Origin: UBA6065 sp036565605
Lineage (GTDB): Bacteria; Patescibacteriota; Minisyncoccia; Phycocordibacterales; UBA6065
DNA: 11,391 nucleotides
Reading direction: 5' to 3'
Assembly (NCBI GenBank): GCA_036565605.1
Contig: DATCXV010000001.1
Coordinates: forward strand, 1-11,391
Positions 11,320-11,391 of this stretch are shown one piece after another; position 1 is the first letter of the stretch, and each line of letters starts with the position of its first letter. The position numbers were made by a program, and so were the translations under genes. The notes beneath the pieces were generated by a model. It saw only the letters and a program-made list of their open reading frames with translations, searched no databases and was not told the DNA's origin.

Positions 11320-11391
11320 CTGGCGCCATTAGATCATAAACTTGTCGGCAGTGCAACTTTGTGAGATAGAGTAAAGGGCGGCACGCGCGAA
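11320..11391. other. Window end, no gene seen
   Basis: 72 bases upstream of the last minus-strand gene. On the plus strand TTGTCG (11342-11347) and TAGAGT (11367-11372, 19-base spacer) faintly resemble the tgt promoter and might drive a gene beyond the window. Nothing firmer can be said. Confidence 0.2.

Noticed and set aside
11135..11356. Minus-strand 73-codon frame at the window end
   Set aside because: Overlaps the four-helix membrane protein in another frame and lacks membrane or domain character.
1..11391. Alternative genetic code (UGA as Gly, as in some CPR lineages)
   Set aside because: The long conserved genes contain no in-frame TGA, and the 136-aa gene appears to end at TGA just before a terminator.

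Overview
The window looks like chromosomal DNA of a Candidate Phyla Radiation (Patescibacteria/Parcubacteria-type) bacterium. This rests on the gene content: compact single-copy repair and tRNA-modification genes, many short lineage-specific proteins, and a secreted alternating-repeat (YNEG / YNGSGG) protein of a style I associate with those genomes. Base composition looks close to balanced. All long genes read through in the standard bacterial code, with TAA, TAG and TGA used as stops. Phylum assignment is inference; no rRNA or marker gene is present. No tRNA, rRNA, CRISPR array or insertion sequence was recognised.

Layout. 1-103: 5' end of a minus-strand membrane-anchored protein, cut by the window edge. 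121-831: LOG-family nucleotide phosphoribohydrolase. 886-1077 (minus): two-helix membrane protein, converging on LOG through a bidirectional terminator and divergent from tgt. 1152-2375: tRNA-guanine transglycosylase. 2376-4620: an accessory stretch of small unrecognised genes (about 2548-2619, 2913-3128, 3213-3878 minus, 4166-4576), packed with hairpins and intrinsic terminators, including one orphan terminator that may end a small RNA. 4677-5039 (minus): cupin-fold protein, divergent from uvrB. 5083-7146 and 7191-9836: uvrB and uvrA, the damage-recognition half of nucleotide excision repair (no uvrC here). 9872-10846: exported beta-solenoid-like repeat protein. 10894-11319 (minus): four-helix membrane protein.

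Regulation. The most systematic signal is promoter placement. LOG, tgt, uvrB, uvrA and the repeat-protein gene each have a -10-like hexamer ending 6 or 7 bases before the start codon and no Shine-Dalgarno, so their mRNAs are probably leaderless. By contrast, the gene at 4166 and the mini-ORF at 2548 have Shine-Dalgarno-like sequences. At tgt and uvrB the divergent neighbour's promoter is interleaved with the gene's own.

The most interesting protein-level observations are a UvrA that lacks the roughly 110-residue insertion domain and has one zinc-ligand Cys replaced by Asp; a TGT with an unusual base-recognition loop and an extra segment near the active site; and the strictly alternating 16/18-residue repeat array. 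I see no defence or mobile system.
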